Assembly (NCBI GenBank): GCA_029260135.1
Contig: JAJDDV010000017.1
Location: 1 to 44,326, forward strand
Length of the DNA stretch: 44,326 nt
Direction of reading: 5' to 3'
DNA from: Phycisphaerae bacterium
GTDB taxonomy: Bacteria > Planctomycetota > Phycisphaerae > UBA1845
The position numbers and the translations under genes are program-made. The notes under the pieces are model-generated. The model saw only the letters and a list, made by a program, of their open reading frames with translations. It searched no databases and was not told where the DNA came from. How positions within the stretch are numbered: position 1 is the stretch's first letter; each line of letters starts with the position of its first letter. This document shows, in pieces, positions 32,770-41,648 of the stretch.

Positions 32770-33633
32770 TCAATCGCGCGACATGCGCCACGCGACCGGC
32801 AGAAGAACCCAGCCCCACGCCGACTGAATTCCGAAAACCGTCCCCAGGAACTTCGGCGTGACGTACGCAGCCGTGTACGCGCCGCACTGCTGCCCCAGGT
32901 AGATCGCCACCACACTACCCGCAGCGGACAGAATGATCGCCAGACCGGCAAGTAACGTCCAGCGCCTCACGCGCCGCACGATCCCCATCCCCAGAAGCAG
33001 CGCAATCCCAACCACCGCCCCCATGCCAAAACGAAAATACCGAGGTGGATACGCACCGCCGTATTCCATCCAGGTTTGGTAACCCAGCCATCCCAATCCC
33101 GCCGCAAAACCCAGTGCGAGCAGCCCAGCGACGAGTCGCCACCGAGATCCGCCACGCCGTCCAAACGCCGCGCCCGCCGATGCTGCCAATGAACACATCG
33201 CAACCGACGCCAGCGCCAGCCACGAGTACGACGTCGCACCCATGACAACCTGCGCAGTATCCCCTTGATACCTGGCAGCAACGGACTCCGCAGCCGCGGG
33301 CGCCGGTGCCTTGACGGCCCTTGTCGCGGGTACCTTCACCGGAGTATTTCCGGTCGCCTTGCCCTTCGTACCCTTCGGGACCAGGAACCCCGACGAGACA
33401 TTCGCATCCAGGCCCTTGATCGGCGTATACATCATGAGCTTCAGGTAGATCTCCTTGTCCACCTTCCACCACGTCCAGTAGTAGAGCCCACCCGCCGCGG
33501 CGAGATTCAAAAGACCGAGTAGAACAAGACCGAAACCGCCCACCCGCCGAGTATGTACGACGCGACCACGCCGTTTCCGCCCTCGCGAACCCGCGCTATA
33601 GATCACCTGCACTTCCAGGGGTGTGCTAGTCAT
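32770..33633 (-). CDS. polytopic membrane protein of unknown function
   Basis: From the ATG at 33633 (AGG about 5 bases upstream) the product is 287 residues; a frame starting 27 bases earlier has a less natural N-terminus. About six membrane spans are visible, including GFGLVLLGLLNLAAAGGLYY, WLALASVAMCSLAASAGAAF, LVAGLLALGFAAGLGWLGY and LLAGLAIILSAAGSVVAIYL. A soluble loop between spans 1 and 2 is rich in Lys, Pro and Ala (KATGNTPVKVPATRAVKAP). The N-terminus before span 1 is basic. No family is recognised. It lies 42 bases before the nitroreductase gene. Confidence 0.7.
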   Translation of the reverse strand: MTSTPLEVQVIYSAGSRGRKRRGRVVHTRRVGGFGLVLLGLLNLAAAGGLYYWTWWKVDKEIYLKLMMYTPIKGLDANVSSGFLVPKGTKGKATGNTPVKVPATRAVKAPAPAAAESVAARYQGDTAQVVMGATSYSWLALASVAMCSLAASAGAAFGRRGGSRWRLVAGLLALGFAAGLGWLGYQTWMEYGGAYPPRYFRFGMGAVVGIALLLGMGIVRRVRRWTLLAGLAIILSAAGSVVAIYLGQQCGAYTAAYVTPKFLGTVFGIQSAWGWVLLPVAWRMSRD

Positions 33634-33653
33634 AAATCCTGCCTTCCCCCTCA

Positions 33654-34042
33654 CCAACAACGTACGGTCCGCCGTGTGGACCTCCTCTTCTTCACGCTCC
33701 CCACTTACCGAGGGGGATGCAGGACGTGGGGTCCGCTCTGCGGAACGTCAACGTAGCGCCCGCTGTGCGGACCACTTCCTCCTCCCGCTCCCCCCTTACC
33801 AAGGGGGGATTCAGGGGGGTAGTCCATCGGGTACGAGCCTTCCATGATCCCACTTGCCCAAGATGTAGGGTCCGCTGTGCAGACCACCGACGCAAAACGT
33901 AGGGTCCGCTGTGCGGACCACTTCCTCCTCCCGCTCCCCCCTTACCAAGGGGGGATTCAGGGGGGTAGTCCATCGGGTACGAGCCTTCCATGATCCCACT
34001 TGCCCAAGATGTAGGGTCCGCTGTGCGGACCACTCCCTCTTG
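33654..34042. repeat. 146-bp tandem repeat with GGTCCGC hairpins
   Basis: The 455-base gap between genes (33634-34088) is filled with repeats. Two near-identical 146-bp units lie head to tail (about 33751-33896 and 33897-34042). Each starts with the hairpin GGTCCGC-TGT-GCGGACC or a variant, continues with a CCCCCCTT-ACC-AAGGGGGG hairpin (8-bp stem) and a conserved stretch including GTAGTCCATCGGGTACGAGC, and ends at the next GGTCCGC unit. Degenerate single copies of the first hairpin also occur near 33666 and 33730. The CCCCCC hairpin is shared with the unrelated-looking repeat family at 41514 and 43951. Confidence 0.8.
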
Positions 34043-34088
34043 GCCGACACGCTCCGCAAGAACGCCACCCACCCTGCTGAAAACGGAA

Positions 34089-35354
34089 CTATTTCGCAAC
34101 CTCAACCTCCGTTCGCGGACCCACGCACGTCAGATGTCCTGCAACGTTCACCGGAAAGGAGGCGAAGTACGCATGGATCGAGTCCACCGAGACCGCTTCG
34201 ACATCAGCCAACATCTGTTCAACGGTTCGAGGCGCGCCAAGATACTCCAGATCATCCATCAACTGCGTCAGCCGGTAATACGGCGTCTCGCCCTCGATCG
34301 CTAGCGACGTGCGGCGCCGGTTCTTCACCCGCGCCACCTCGTCCGCCTGAACGGGCTCTCTGCAAATACGATCCGCTTCACTCCGGATCGCGTCCAGCAG
34401 CATCTCCGTGCTCTCCGGCTGGCATGCGCCGTACAACAGCATCGCCCCACAATCCGTATAGTCCAGATGATACGCCCCGGCCCGAGGCGCAATCCCCTGC
34501 TGAACGATGTTCCAAAACAACCGCGAATTCTCACCGCCCAGGATCGACGCCGCCGCATCCGCCGTTTCCGCGCGCGCGTCGCACGCGCTGACCGAGGGAA
34601 AAGTCAGCGCGACGAACTGCTGCTGAAAACGATCGACATGTTCAACATCCTTCCCGACGCGCAACGTCGGCGGCACGCGATCGCACGCCGTACCAGACGC
34701 CTTCCACGAACCGCACTGTTCTTCCGCGAGCCCGATGATGGCTTTCGGATCGACGTTCCCCGCAACAACCAGATACAGATTGTCCGGCGCGTACCGCCGC
34801 TCGAAGTACGCCATCATCGTGTCACGCGTCAGCGCTGACACCGTCTCTTCATATCCCAGAATCGGCCAGGCCAGCGGATGACCCGCAAAAACCTTCTCCT
34901 GAAGGAAATCGAACGCCACATGTTCCAGGTTGTCCTTGGCCATCGCGATCTCTTCCAGGATGACGTTCTTCTCCGTGTCGAACTCACCCGCAGGAAGTGT
35001 CGATCGCAGCATATCCGCCAACAGCTCGAGCTGCCGACCGATCGCCGCCTTGGGCACCCACCCGTAGAACATCGTCCGGTCTTCGCTCGTGTACGCGTTG
35101 TACGTGCTTCCCATCCGATCGAAGTCGATCGTGATCTCACGCCACGTGCGACGCGGCGTCCCCTTGAACATCATGTGCTCCAGGAAATGCGACACACCGG
35201 CCTCAGACGCCTCTTCGTCGCGAGCCCCCGTTCGAACAAGAAAACCGACCGCCGCGCTACGAACGTCCGGCATTCGTTCGATCACAATGCGAAGACCGTT
35301 CTCCAGCGTGTGAAGTGTGTACGGACCGTTCGCTCCTTCATTCATGAGGCTCAT
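34089..35354 (-). CDS. M16-family zinc peptidase, catalytic subunit
   Basis: The 421-residue protein has the inverted zinc motif HxxEH as HFLEH (about residues 56-60) with the downstream acidic residues in EKNVILEEIAMAKD, which is the M16 (insulinase/processing peptidase) active site. The opening LENGLRIVIERMPDVRSAAV and the late YGACQPESTE and RVKNRRRTSLAIEGET segments match M16B proteins of about 420 residues. Such proteins act as pairs, and the second, inactive member lies upstream at 35557-36831. The start is uncertain between 35354 and an ATG at 35345. No signal peptide is seen, so a cytosolic place is likely. Confidence 0.9.
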   Translation of the reverse strand: MSLMNEGANGPYTLHTLENGLRIVIERMPDVRSAAVGFLVRTGARDEEASEAGVSHFLEHMMFKGTPRRTWREITIDFDRMGSTYNAYTSEDRTMFYGWVPKAAIGRQLELLADMLRSTLPAGEFDTEKNVILEEIAMAKDNLEHVAFDFLQEKVFAGHPLAWPILGYEETVSALTRDTMMAYFERRYAPDNLYLVVAGNVDPKAIIGLAEEQCGSWKASGTACDRVPPTLRVGKDVEHVDRFQQQFVALTFPSVSACDARAETADAAASILGGENSRLFWNIVQQGIAPRAGAYHLDYTDCGAMLLYGACQPESTEMLLDAIRSEADRICREPVQADEVARVKNRRRTSLAIEGETPYYRLTQLMDDLEYLGAPRTVEQMLADVEAVSVDSIHAYFASFPVNVAGHLTCVGPRTEVEVAK

Positions 35355-35556
35355 CCCGTAGAGGGTGTCGCAACAGCGTCTGAATACCGACCCGCGCCCG
35401 TTAGGAAGCGGAAGAAACGCCCTGAATGGACTCCCTGACCGTCTCGGTCAGGTGCATGGCGACCATTCTTGGTCACGCTCGTAGACCGCGCAAAACCGCA
35501 CCGCCTGGAACAGTTCCAGCCTTTTATACCGCCTCGACAACCAGCGGATGCCCAAT

Positions 35557-36831
35557 TCACGCCGGCGTCCGCTTCGCCTCGCTGCGATCCGCCACCGACT
35601 CGCCGCCAAGGGCTCGAGGCCCAAGCGTGAGCACGCACTGGGGCTCACGAGGATAGGTCGCCAGGTACCGCAGAATATCGTCGATGACCACCGCCCGGAT
35701 TCTCGCTATCTTCTCCTCCTCGCTCCGCGGACGCCCGAAGAAAAACAGATCCCCCGCCAGCTCGCCGCAGCGAGAACGTGTCGATTCCCCACGCGTCTCC
35801 AGCACAGACAGAAGACCCGTCACCGCTCGATCCAACTCGCTCTGCTCGATGTCCTCCGCCAAGCGATCGACCTCGCGGAGCAACGCCGCGTACGTCTGAT
35901 CACAGCGCTGCGGCGTTGTCGAGGCGCCCAGAAAGAGCATCCCCGAGCCGCGCGGCGTCTCCTGCCACGCATTCACCCAATACACCAGTGCCAGCTTCTC
36001 GCGCAACTCCGTGAACAGCCGACCGCTCATTCCGCCCGACAGAATTCCCAGCACCACTTGTTGAACCGCAAAGTCGTCATGCGTCGCATCGACGCCGCGC
36101 CAGCAGATCCCGATGTGTTCCTGTTCCAGGTCCTTGTTGTGGTGCGTCCTGCCCGGTGTGAATTCGACCGCAAACGCCTCGCGCCCCGCCGCCTCGGCAA
36201 GGCCGAAACCCTCGAAGTGCTCCTGCAAACACCCGGCCACACGCGCCGGCTCGATCCCCCCGGCAACCGACACGAGCATCCGTCCCGCCGTGAACATCTC
36301 ACGCCAATACCCTTCGATATCCTCTCGTGTCGTGCGCTCGAGCGCCTCCGCCTCACCCAGCGAATGCCGACCTAGCACAGGTCCGTACGCCCGCCGACTG
36401 ATCAGCTTGTCCGCCACGCCCGAAGCGTCATCTTCCAACGCAATCAGTTCCTGCTTCGCCAACTCGATATTCACCTCGATCGCGTCGTCAGGAAACGTCG
36501 GCGTACGAAGAAACTCCGCGTGAAGCGCGATCGCCTCTTCAAAGTGCTCAGCCAGCACCGTACACGTCAGCGTCGTCGTCTCCCGCCCGACGCCGCATCC
36601 GTGAGACGCACCAATCGCGTCGAACGCATCCGAAAGCTCACGACCCGTCCGCCGCTGCGTCCCCTTGTCGATCGTCTCAGCGAGAAGCCGGGCCAATCCC
36701 AGCCGATCATCCGGCTCGCTGCACACACCCGCCAGAAGGCGAATCTGAAGTGCCACCACATGACGGCGCGGCAACGGAAGTACGCCATACTCAACGCCGC
36801 AAGGCAAAATGTCATGAACCGCTTGTCTCAT
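35557..36831 (-). CDS. M16-family protein, non-catalytic partner subunit
   Basis: The ATG at 36831 has GAGGG close upstream and was preferred to an upstream TTG. The 424-residue protein has the M16 fold (VEYGVLPLPRRHVVALQIRL; ETTTLTCTVLAEHFEEAIAL; ILSGGMSGRLFTELREKLAL). At the zinc position the sequence reads RLLAETIDKG, without the HxxEH motif. The Gly-rich GGMSGRLFTELRE loop is intact, as in the substrate-gripping subunits of known M16B pairs. The catalytic gene follows 202 bases downstream, so the two should form a heterodimer. No signal peptide is visible. Confidence 0.88.
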   Translation of the reverse strand: MRQAVHDILPCGVEYGVLPLPRRHVVALQIRLLAGVCSEPDDRLGLARLLAETIDKGTQRRTGRELSDAFDAIGASHGCGVGRETTTLTCTVLAEHFEEAIALHAEFLRTPTFPDDAIEVNIELAKQELIALEDDASGVADKLISRRAYGPVLGRHSLGEAEALERTTREDIEGYWREMFTAGRMLVSVAGGIEPARVAGCLQEHFEGFGLAEAAGREAFAVEFTPGRTHHNKDLEQEHIGICWRGVDATHDDFAVQQVVLGILSGGMSGRLFTELREKLALVYWVNAWQETPRGSGMLFLGASTTPQRCDQTYAALLREVDRLAEDIEQSELDRAVTGLLSVLETRGESTRSRCGELAGDLFFFGRPRSEEEKIARIRAVVIDDILRYLATYPREPQCVLTLGPRALGGESVADRSEAKRTPA

Positions 36832-36973
36832 CGTGTCCCTCAAAGACCACGCCCACTTGCACCCTCTCTATCGACCGAGCCACCGCCCGAATGCCATCCC
36901 GATCGACAGCCCCACCGTTCATCGCAGCCTACGCGGGACCTCAGCCACTGGCAAGCCGAGCCGAATCGCCCCA

Positions 36974-38158
36974 TCATCTGAGAATCTCGAGCCCGAGCAT
37001 CGTCACATCGTCACGCGGTGCTTGTGCATCGCGCGGAGAGTCCACCGCCAGCTCCAATCGTTCCAGCATCGATCCGATGGAGAGCCCGGCCAGCGGCTGT
37101 AATAACTCGTGAAGACCGGCATCCTTCCGCCCCTGCGCTCCGTCCACACCAAGCGCCAGTTCAATCCCATCCGAATAGAGCAGCACCTTGTCGCCCACCT
37201 CGAGTTGAGTCTCCACAGACACAAACGAATCGGTCTCAAAGATCCCCAGAAGACTCCCCTTCGACTTCAGATCGCGCGTTCCACCCGAACGCGAAACCAA
37301 CACCGGATACGGATGTCCGCCCCGCGCATGTCGCAACACTCGAGTGCGATGATTCAGCACACCATAGCAGGCCGTCACGAACTGGCACTGCGGAAGATCC
37401 TGCGCCGTCAACGCCTCGTTGATACGGCACAGCGCCTCCGACGGATCCAGCAACCCCGCACAATCCGAACCGCCACGGCGCGACACCAACGCACGCTTGA
37501 TGAACATCGTCAGTAGGCTCGCCGCCATTCCGTGCCCCACCGCATCCGCGAGATAGAAGCCCGTGTGGTCCTCATCGATCTTGAAGACATCGAACATATC
37601 GCCCGAAACCCACGACGCCGGACGATACACCGACGCAAACTGAACATCCCCGATCGACTCATCCAGATCCGGAAGGAAATCGCGCTGAAGACGTCCCGCA
37701 ACCCGAAGTTCTTGATCCACCTCCTGAAACTGATGCGTCAACCGCTGGCTCAAACGCTCCACGCGCGCCAGCTCGCCTTCGATGCGCCGATAGTGCTGAT
37801 GAAAGCGATCGATCATCGCCAAGCGACCGCGAAGCTCAGCCAGCGAGATCGATGGCTCCACAACATCGACCAGCGACCCCGGCCGAGACCCCGAAACGCC
37901 ATCCCCCAAGACAACGCCCGCGATCCGCGCCGCGTCGATATGATCCAGAAGCTGCGCGTACGCCGATCCATGCGCCCCCATCGAGACCGTCGGTCCAGGT
38001 CCCGCAATCAAGATCGCGTCGACCGCCCCCGAACCAGCCGTCGCGATCGCATCACGATAACTCGACGCAGCCGTAACCTCCCACCCGAAGTCCTCAACGA
38101 GTTCGCTCGTCCCCTCCGGGAGGACACTGTCAGGCGGATTGACAACCAGAAGCTGCAC
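36974..38158 (-). CDS. PP2C/SpoIIE-type phosphatase with receiver-like domain
   Basis: The 394-residue protein starts at a GTG with GGAG 6 bases upstream. Residues 1-115 look like a response-regulator receiver (QLLVVNPPDSVLPEGTSELV, then VDAILIAGPG), but the strand that should end with the phosphorylated Asp reads DAILIAG, so it is a pseudo-receiver. A coiled segment (about 120-155) connects to a SpoIIE/RsbU-type PP2C phosphatase (about 160-394) with the metal motifs WVSGDMFDVF, ADAVGHGMAAS, ARGGHPYPVL, LYSDGIEL and RDDVTMLGLEI. Such enzymes dephosphorylate anti-sigma-antagonist proteins. No partner kinase or antagonist gene is seen here. Confidence 0.88.
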   Translation of the reverse strand: MQLLVVNPPDSVLPEGTSELVEDFGWEVTAASSYRDAIATAGSGAVDAILIAGPGPTVSMGAHGSAYAQLLDHIDAARIAGVVLGDGVSGSRPGSLVDVVEPSISLAELRGRLAMIDRFHQHYRRIEGELARVERLSQRLTHQFQEVDQELRVAGRLQRDFLPDLDESIGDVQFASVYRPASWVSGDMFDVFKIDEDHTGFYLADAVGHGMAASLLTMFIKRALVSRRGGSDCAGLLDPSEALCRINEALTAQDLPQCQFVTACYGVLNHRTRVLRHARGGHPYPVLVSRSGGTRDLKSKGSLLGIFETDSFVSVETQLEVGDKVLLYSDGIELALGVDGAQGRKDAGLHELLQPLAGLSIGSMLERLELAVDSPRDAQAPRDDVTMLGLEILR

Positions 38159-38308
38159 CCTTCACTCCACCGATTCGACGCCCTTCGCAGCCACCCGGCC
38201 ATGCCATGCCCGGAGACTGCCAAAGGGCTCGTCTTATCGGACGCCCGCCGTCGGATCCTCACGGTCCCAGCCGGCAGAACGTTCGATCAGTGCAAGTGAG
38301 TCGTCTTA

Positions 38309-38803
38309 TTATGGGGTCTGCTTGAGAAGTGACTGCGGAATCTCGACGTGGTCTCCCGCCACCAGCCCGATCTCGGAGAACATATCCCCCGATAGCTCGA
38401 TCACATACCGATACGCCGATTGCGGCGCGTACTGACCATGACGCTCATCCAGCGGCGCCATCGTGTACGTCGTCACCACCGTCCCGCTCGAATCGATATA
38501 AGCAATATCCAACGGAATGATCGTGTTCTTCATCCAGAAGCTGTTCCACTTCTCGTGATCGAACACGAAGATCATCCCGCGCCCGGTTCCATCAGCAAGC
38601 GGCGCCATCTCCTCCGACGTCACGAACATCAGCCCGCGCTCAGACTCCTCGTCCGAGTCCGCGATCCACAGCTCAAACGGACGATCCTTGATCGTCACCC
38701 GTACCGTACCCAGCTTGTCGAGCTCGTTCGGTTCCTTCGGCGAGCAATTGACAGAGAAGAACGTCATCGAAGTCAGCACCACACTCAGTGGAATCCAGCG
38801 CAT
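38309..38803 (-). CDS. DUF192 family lipoprotein
   Basis: The ATG at 38803 opens a lipoprotein signal (MRWIPLSVVLTSMTFFSVNC, Cys20) with GGAG upstream; a longer frame lacks a sensible N-terminus. The 164-residue product contains the DUF192 signature: ERGLMFVTSEEMAPLADGTG, GMIFVFD, FWMKNTIIPLDIAYID and the closing YRYVIEL. DUF192 proteins are small exported beta-rich proteins of unknown biochemical role. It stands between the phosphatase gene and the methyltransferase gene on the same strand, with no tight coupling to either. Confidence 0.88.
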   Translation of the reverse strand: MRWIPLSVVLTSMTFFSVNCSPKEPNELDKLGTVRVTIKDRPFELWIADSDEESERGLMFVTSEEMAPLADGTGRGMIFVFDHEKWNSFWMKNTIIPLDIAYIDSSGTVVTTYTMAPLDERHGQYAPQSAYRYVIELSGDMFSEIGLVAGDHVEIPQSLLKQTP

Positions 38804-38987
38804 GATTAGAGGCTCCTGTCTCGTCCCCCTCGCGAAGCCACCATACCGAAACGACCCACAAAGGTCGAGCAAATGAGCCCCGCCTTCCGCCTCATCCTAG
38901 CGAGATCCCCACGCCACGGCCATCGTGGCGGCCTGGTGCGGGTCGACACCATCGAGAGCCCGACCCACACACTTCTTCATCACGCTG

Positions 38988-39803
38988 CTACAACCGCCCG
39001 ATCGCCACGTGCGACGCGAACGGCACCTGCAACGCCTCACCACGACAATAACAGACAAGCTGACGGGAAACGGACTCGACAATCTCACGACGCACCCCCT
39101 CACCAGCGCCCGCCAGAACACCACGCAGTGGCGTCGCATCGATATGCCCGTTTACGAATTCCTCCAGCCGCGGGAGCGCCAACGCCAGCGCGATCCCGCC
39201 CACTTCCACACTGCCGAATCCCGCCCCTTCCAGAAAATGACGCAATTTCGCCGGATCCGAAAGGCTGATCGCCGCACCAAGCCCCTTCGCAGCCTCCTCA
39301 CCAGCCGAATCCCCGATCGCCTTCCACAACGCATGAAGGTACGGATTAAACGCAAAACCGCGCCAAACGCTCACGCAAACTCGGCCGCCCTTCCCAAGGA
39401 CCCTCGCCATCTCGCGCAACGCAGCCCCCCGATCCTCGAAAAACTGAAGCGCATGCCCACACACCACCACGTCGAACGAACCACGCGAAAATGGTAGCGC
39501 CTGCGCGCTCCCCACACGCCACTCGACCTCGGCCCCTTCATCATCCGCAACCGACCGCGCCACCTCGATCATGCTCGTGTTGACATCCACCCCAACGACG
39601 CGCCCGCTCGAACCGACCCTTCCCGCTGCCAGCCGCGCCACCACCCCCGTTCCGCAACCGACGTCCAGCACCGACGCGCCTTCCGTCAGCTTCGAAGCGG
39701 CAACCAGCGCGCGCGCAAACGGTCCACTGATCGCCCCAACCAGGACCCGTTCATACTCCGCGGCTTCGTGATGTTCGATCTGCCACTCGTTAGACGTGTT
39801 CAT
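38988..39803 (-). CDS. class I SAM-dependent methyltransferase
   Basis: The 271-residue protein has the Rossmann-type methyltransferase motifs: motif I VLDVGCGTGVVARLA, the acidic end of strand 2 VVGVDVNTSMIEVAR, motif II around VGSAQALPFSRGSFDVVVCG and motif III REMARVLGKGGRVCVSVW. The LPFSRGSFD and HALQFFED segments are of the UbiE/ArsM-like kind (Methyltransf_11). C-terminal residues about 155-271 do not identify a substrate. The ATG has no strong ribosome-binding site. It is followed downstream by the DUF192 gene. Confidence 0.9.
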   Translation of the reverse strand: MNTSNEWQIEHHEAAEYERVLVGAISGPFARALVAASKLTEGASVLDVGCGTGVVARLAAGRVGSSGRVVGVDVNTSMIEVARSVADDEGAEVEWRVGSAQALPFSRGSFDVVVCGHALQFFEDRGAALREMARVLGKGGRVCVSVWRGFAFNPYLHALWKAIGDSAGEEAAKGLGAAISLSDPAKLRHFLEGAGFGSVEVGGIALALALPRLEEFVNGHIDATPLRGVLAGAGEGVRREIVESVSRQLVCYCRGEALQVPFASHVAIGRL

Positions 39804-39874
39804 CGAGCGTCACCGCACACAAACGCCACCCGCCGCGCAACGCTCAACGACCTCTCGCTGCCCCCGCCGGTTCC

Positions 39875-40627
39875 TCACGATCGACTGGCGATCGCCGCGG
39901 CCAGTGGATTGACGAAGTTCGGAACGATCGTCTCCGACGCCAACTCATCCGACGCCTCGAACAACCGCCCAAGCGCATCGTCCAACGTCGGAGGATCCGC
40001 GACGCCCCAATACTGACGAGACGTGAACAGCACGCTGATCGGCTCACCCTCGAAAACCTCGCTGCGAACCTCGAACGTCGTCGTCCGACTCTTCACCTCC
40101 ACATACGCCTGAAGATCGCACGCCGGCGTCAGCGCGATCCCAAAACACGGCTGCGCATCGATCACGTGCGAACTTCGATCGCCCAGCAGCAATCCTGAAC
40201 CCGCGTGCTCCCCCAGCAACGTCTCAGCCACGAGGTGATCATGATTCCCCCGATACTCCAGATCGAACCCGTAGACCACCTCCAGATGATCGTAGTCAAT
40301 ATCGCTGAACGAAAAATGATACGGCGCCTGCTTGAGAATCAGGTCACCGAACCGCCGAACATCGTCCGTGTTCGATGGAGCAAAATGACCGAACCGCAAA
40401 CTCGTCGGGTCCAGCCGAATCCACCGCCGAGAACCCTGCTCGTCAGCCTCCTCCTCCAGAACCATGCACTTGCCGTCCCGACGCCGCAACCGGCGAAGAC
40501 CAGGATACTCCTTCCGGATACGATCGAAAAAGTGAAGAACCGTCTCTCGCTCCAGCCCCATCTCGAGCTTCAAGAACAAACGGCTACTCACGTAGAATTC
40601 GTCGCAGACCGCACCGAGTTCGCTCAT
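39875..40627 (-). CDS. conserved-looking cytosolic protein of unknown function
   Basis: The ATG at 40627 has an AAAGAGG site at good spacing, so the 72-base longer frame was rejected. The 250-residue product lacks a signal peptide and membrane spans. It opens with ELGAVCDEFYVSSRLFLKLE, has a basic patch (YPGLRRLRRRDGKCMVLEEE) and several aromatic-rich strands (APYHFSFSDIDYDHLEVVYG). I do not recognise the family. It is divergent from the membrane protein gene at 40762, with 134 bases between the two starts. Confidence 0.75.
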   Translation of the reverse strand: MSELGAVCDEFYVSSRLFLKLEMGLERETVLHFFDRIRKEYPGLRRLRRRDGKCMVLEEEADEQGSRRWIRLDPTSLRFGHFAPSNTDDVRRFGDLILKQAPYHFSFSDIDYDHLEVVYGFDLEYRGNHDHLVAETLLGEHAGSGLLLGDRSSHVIDAQPCFGIALTPACDLQAYVEVKSRTTTFEVRSEVFEGEPISVLFTSRQYWGVADPPTLDDALGRLFEASDELASETIVPNFVNPLAAAIASRS

Positions 40628-40761
40628 GATCGTCCTCTTTGCCTTCGCACCTAAACGATGACCGAGGCCCATTATCCCGCCATTCGTCCGGGATTTCAAC
40701 TCGGCAACAAAGAAAGTACGATGCTACGCCGATGATTGACTTGAGGTCACGGAGTTTGCGC

Positions 40762-41475
40762 ATGCAGCCTGTTACATCCGGAACATCAAACGAACGAATC
40801 GCCAGAACGCTCATCCCCCTTTTGCTCGCAAACGGATTCGCCGCCGCCTTCCTCTGGGACGGCCACGTAGGCTACGCACGACAAAACGCCGAGAAGCTCA
40901 TCGCCTCGCTAGGCCTGGATCCTGACGCCGTCCCAACCTTCAGCAAAGAACTCACAGCCTCGGACGCAAAAGAGCTGGCCGAATCGATCCAACGAAGTTC
41001 CCCACTCTCCGCCGTCACCGACCGACTGGGAACGCCCTCTCTCGAACATGGCGATGATGTCTACTTCCTCGGCCCCGCAGGCCACCTCGTCGTCCGCCGC
41101 GCAGCAAACCGAGTCGAATCCGCCCAGTGGCTCGACGCACCCAAGAACGAATTCGACCTCGCCCTCCAGCGCTGGATCGGTTACATCCTCGCCCCCATAG
41201 GCCTCGTCCTCATCCTCCAACTCGTCCGCGTCCTCACCGCGCGAACCGTCCTCGACGACGCCGGCCTGACCCTGCCAGGCCGCCCCCCCATTCCTCTTGA
41301 CGAAATGACACAACTCACACGCGAAGACGACAAGAGCGACGTGCTCGTCATGACCCACACCCCCCAGGGCAGCCAGTCCTCCGTCAACCTCGACCCCTAC
41401 CAGATCAAACACCTCGACGCCATCGTCGACACCATCTGTGAACAGAAGTCCTGGCCCAACCCCCTATCCCCCTGA
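40762..41475 (+). CDS. two-span membrane protein of unknown function
   Basis: The ATG at 40762 has GGAG 7 bases upstream; open frame extends further 5' but overlaps the promoter region of the divergent gene. The 237-residue product has a first span near the N-terminus (TLIPLLLANGFAAAFLW), a loop of about 110 residues that is probably outside (LGTPSLEHGDDVYFLGPAGH), and a second span (WIGYILAPIGLVLILQLVRV). A C-terminal cytosolic domain follows with a GLTLPGRPPIPLDEMTQL segment, like the bacterial PH-like domains that describe a buffered input parameter. No named family can be given. Confidence 0.7.
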   Translation: MQPVTSGTSNERIARTLIPLLLANGFAAAFLWDGHVGYARQNAEKLIASLGLDPDAVPTFSKELTASDAKELAESIQRSSPLSAVTDRLGTPSLEHGDDVYFLGPAGHLVVRRAANRVESAQWLDAPKNEFDLALQRWIGYILAPIGLVLILQLVRVLTARTVLDDAGLTLPGRPPIPLDEMTQLTREDDKSDVLVMTHTPQGSQSSVNLDPYQIKHLDAIVDTICEQKSWPNPLSP

Positions 41476-41513
41476 GCAGCATGCTTCAGCTTGCGCGACC
41501 CCCCGATCCCCGA

Positions 41514-41648
41514 GCTTCAGCAAGCGTAGGGTGCATCTCACCGCCCCTTCGTCGCTACGTCGCTACGTCGCTTCTGCTCCCCCCTTGCCAAGGGGGGATC
41601 CAGGGGGGTCTGTTTCTTTACTGACAACTGACGACTGATGACTGACGA
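41514..41648. repeat. composite intergenic repeat, single copy left of the STAND gene
   Basis: The unit starts with GCTTCAGCAAGCGTAGGGTG and runs through a run of the octamer ACGTCGCT, a CCCCCCTT-GCC-AAGGGGGG hairpin, GTCTGTTTCTTTACTGAC and a run of degenerate heptamers (ACTGACG, ACTGATG). It abuts the stop codon of the STAND gene at 41649. The same composite occurs in direct orientation at 43951-44326. Confidence 0.8.

Noticed and set aside
41583..41602. rho-independent terminator at the CCCCCCTT-GCC-AAGGGGGG hairpin
   Set aside because: No T-tract follows the stem on either strand, and the same hairpin recurs inside repeat units away from gene ends, so a repeat origin explains it better.
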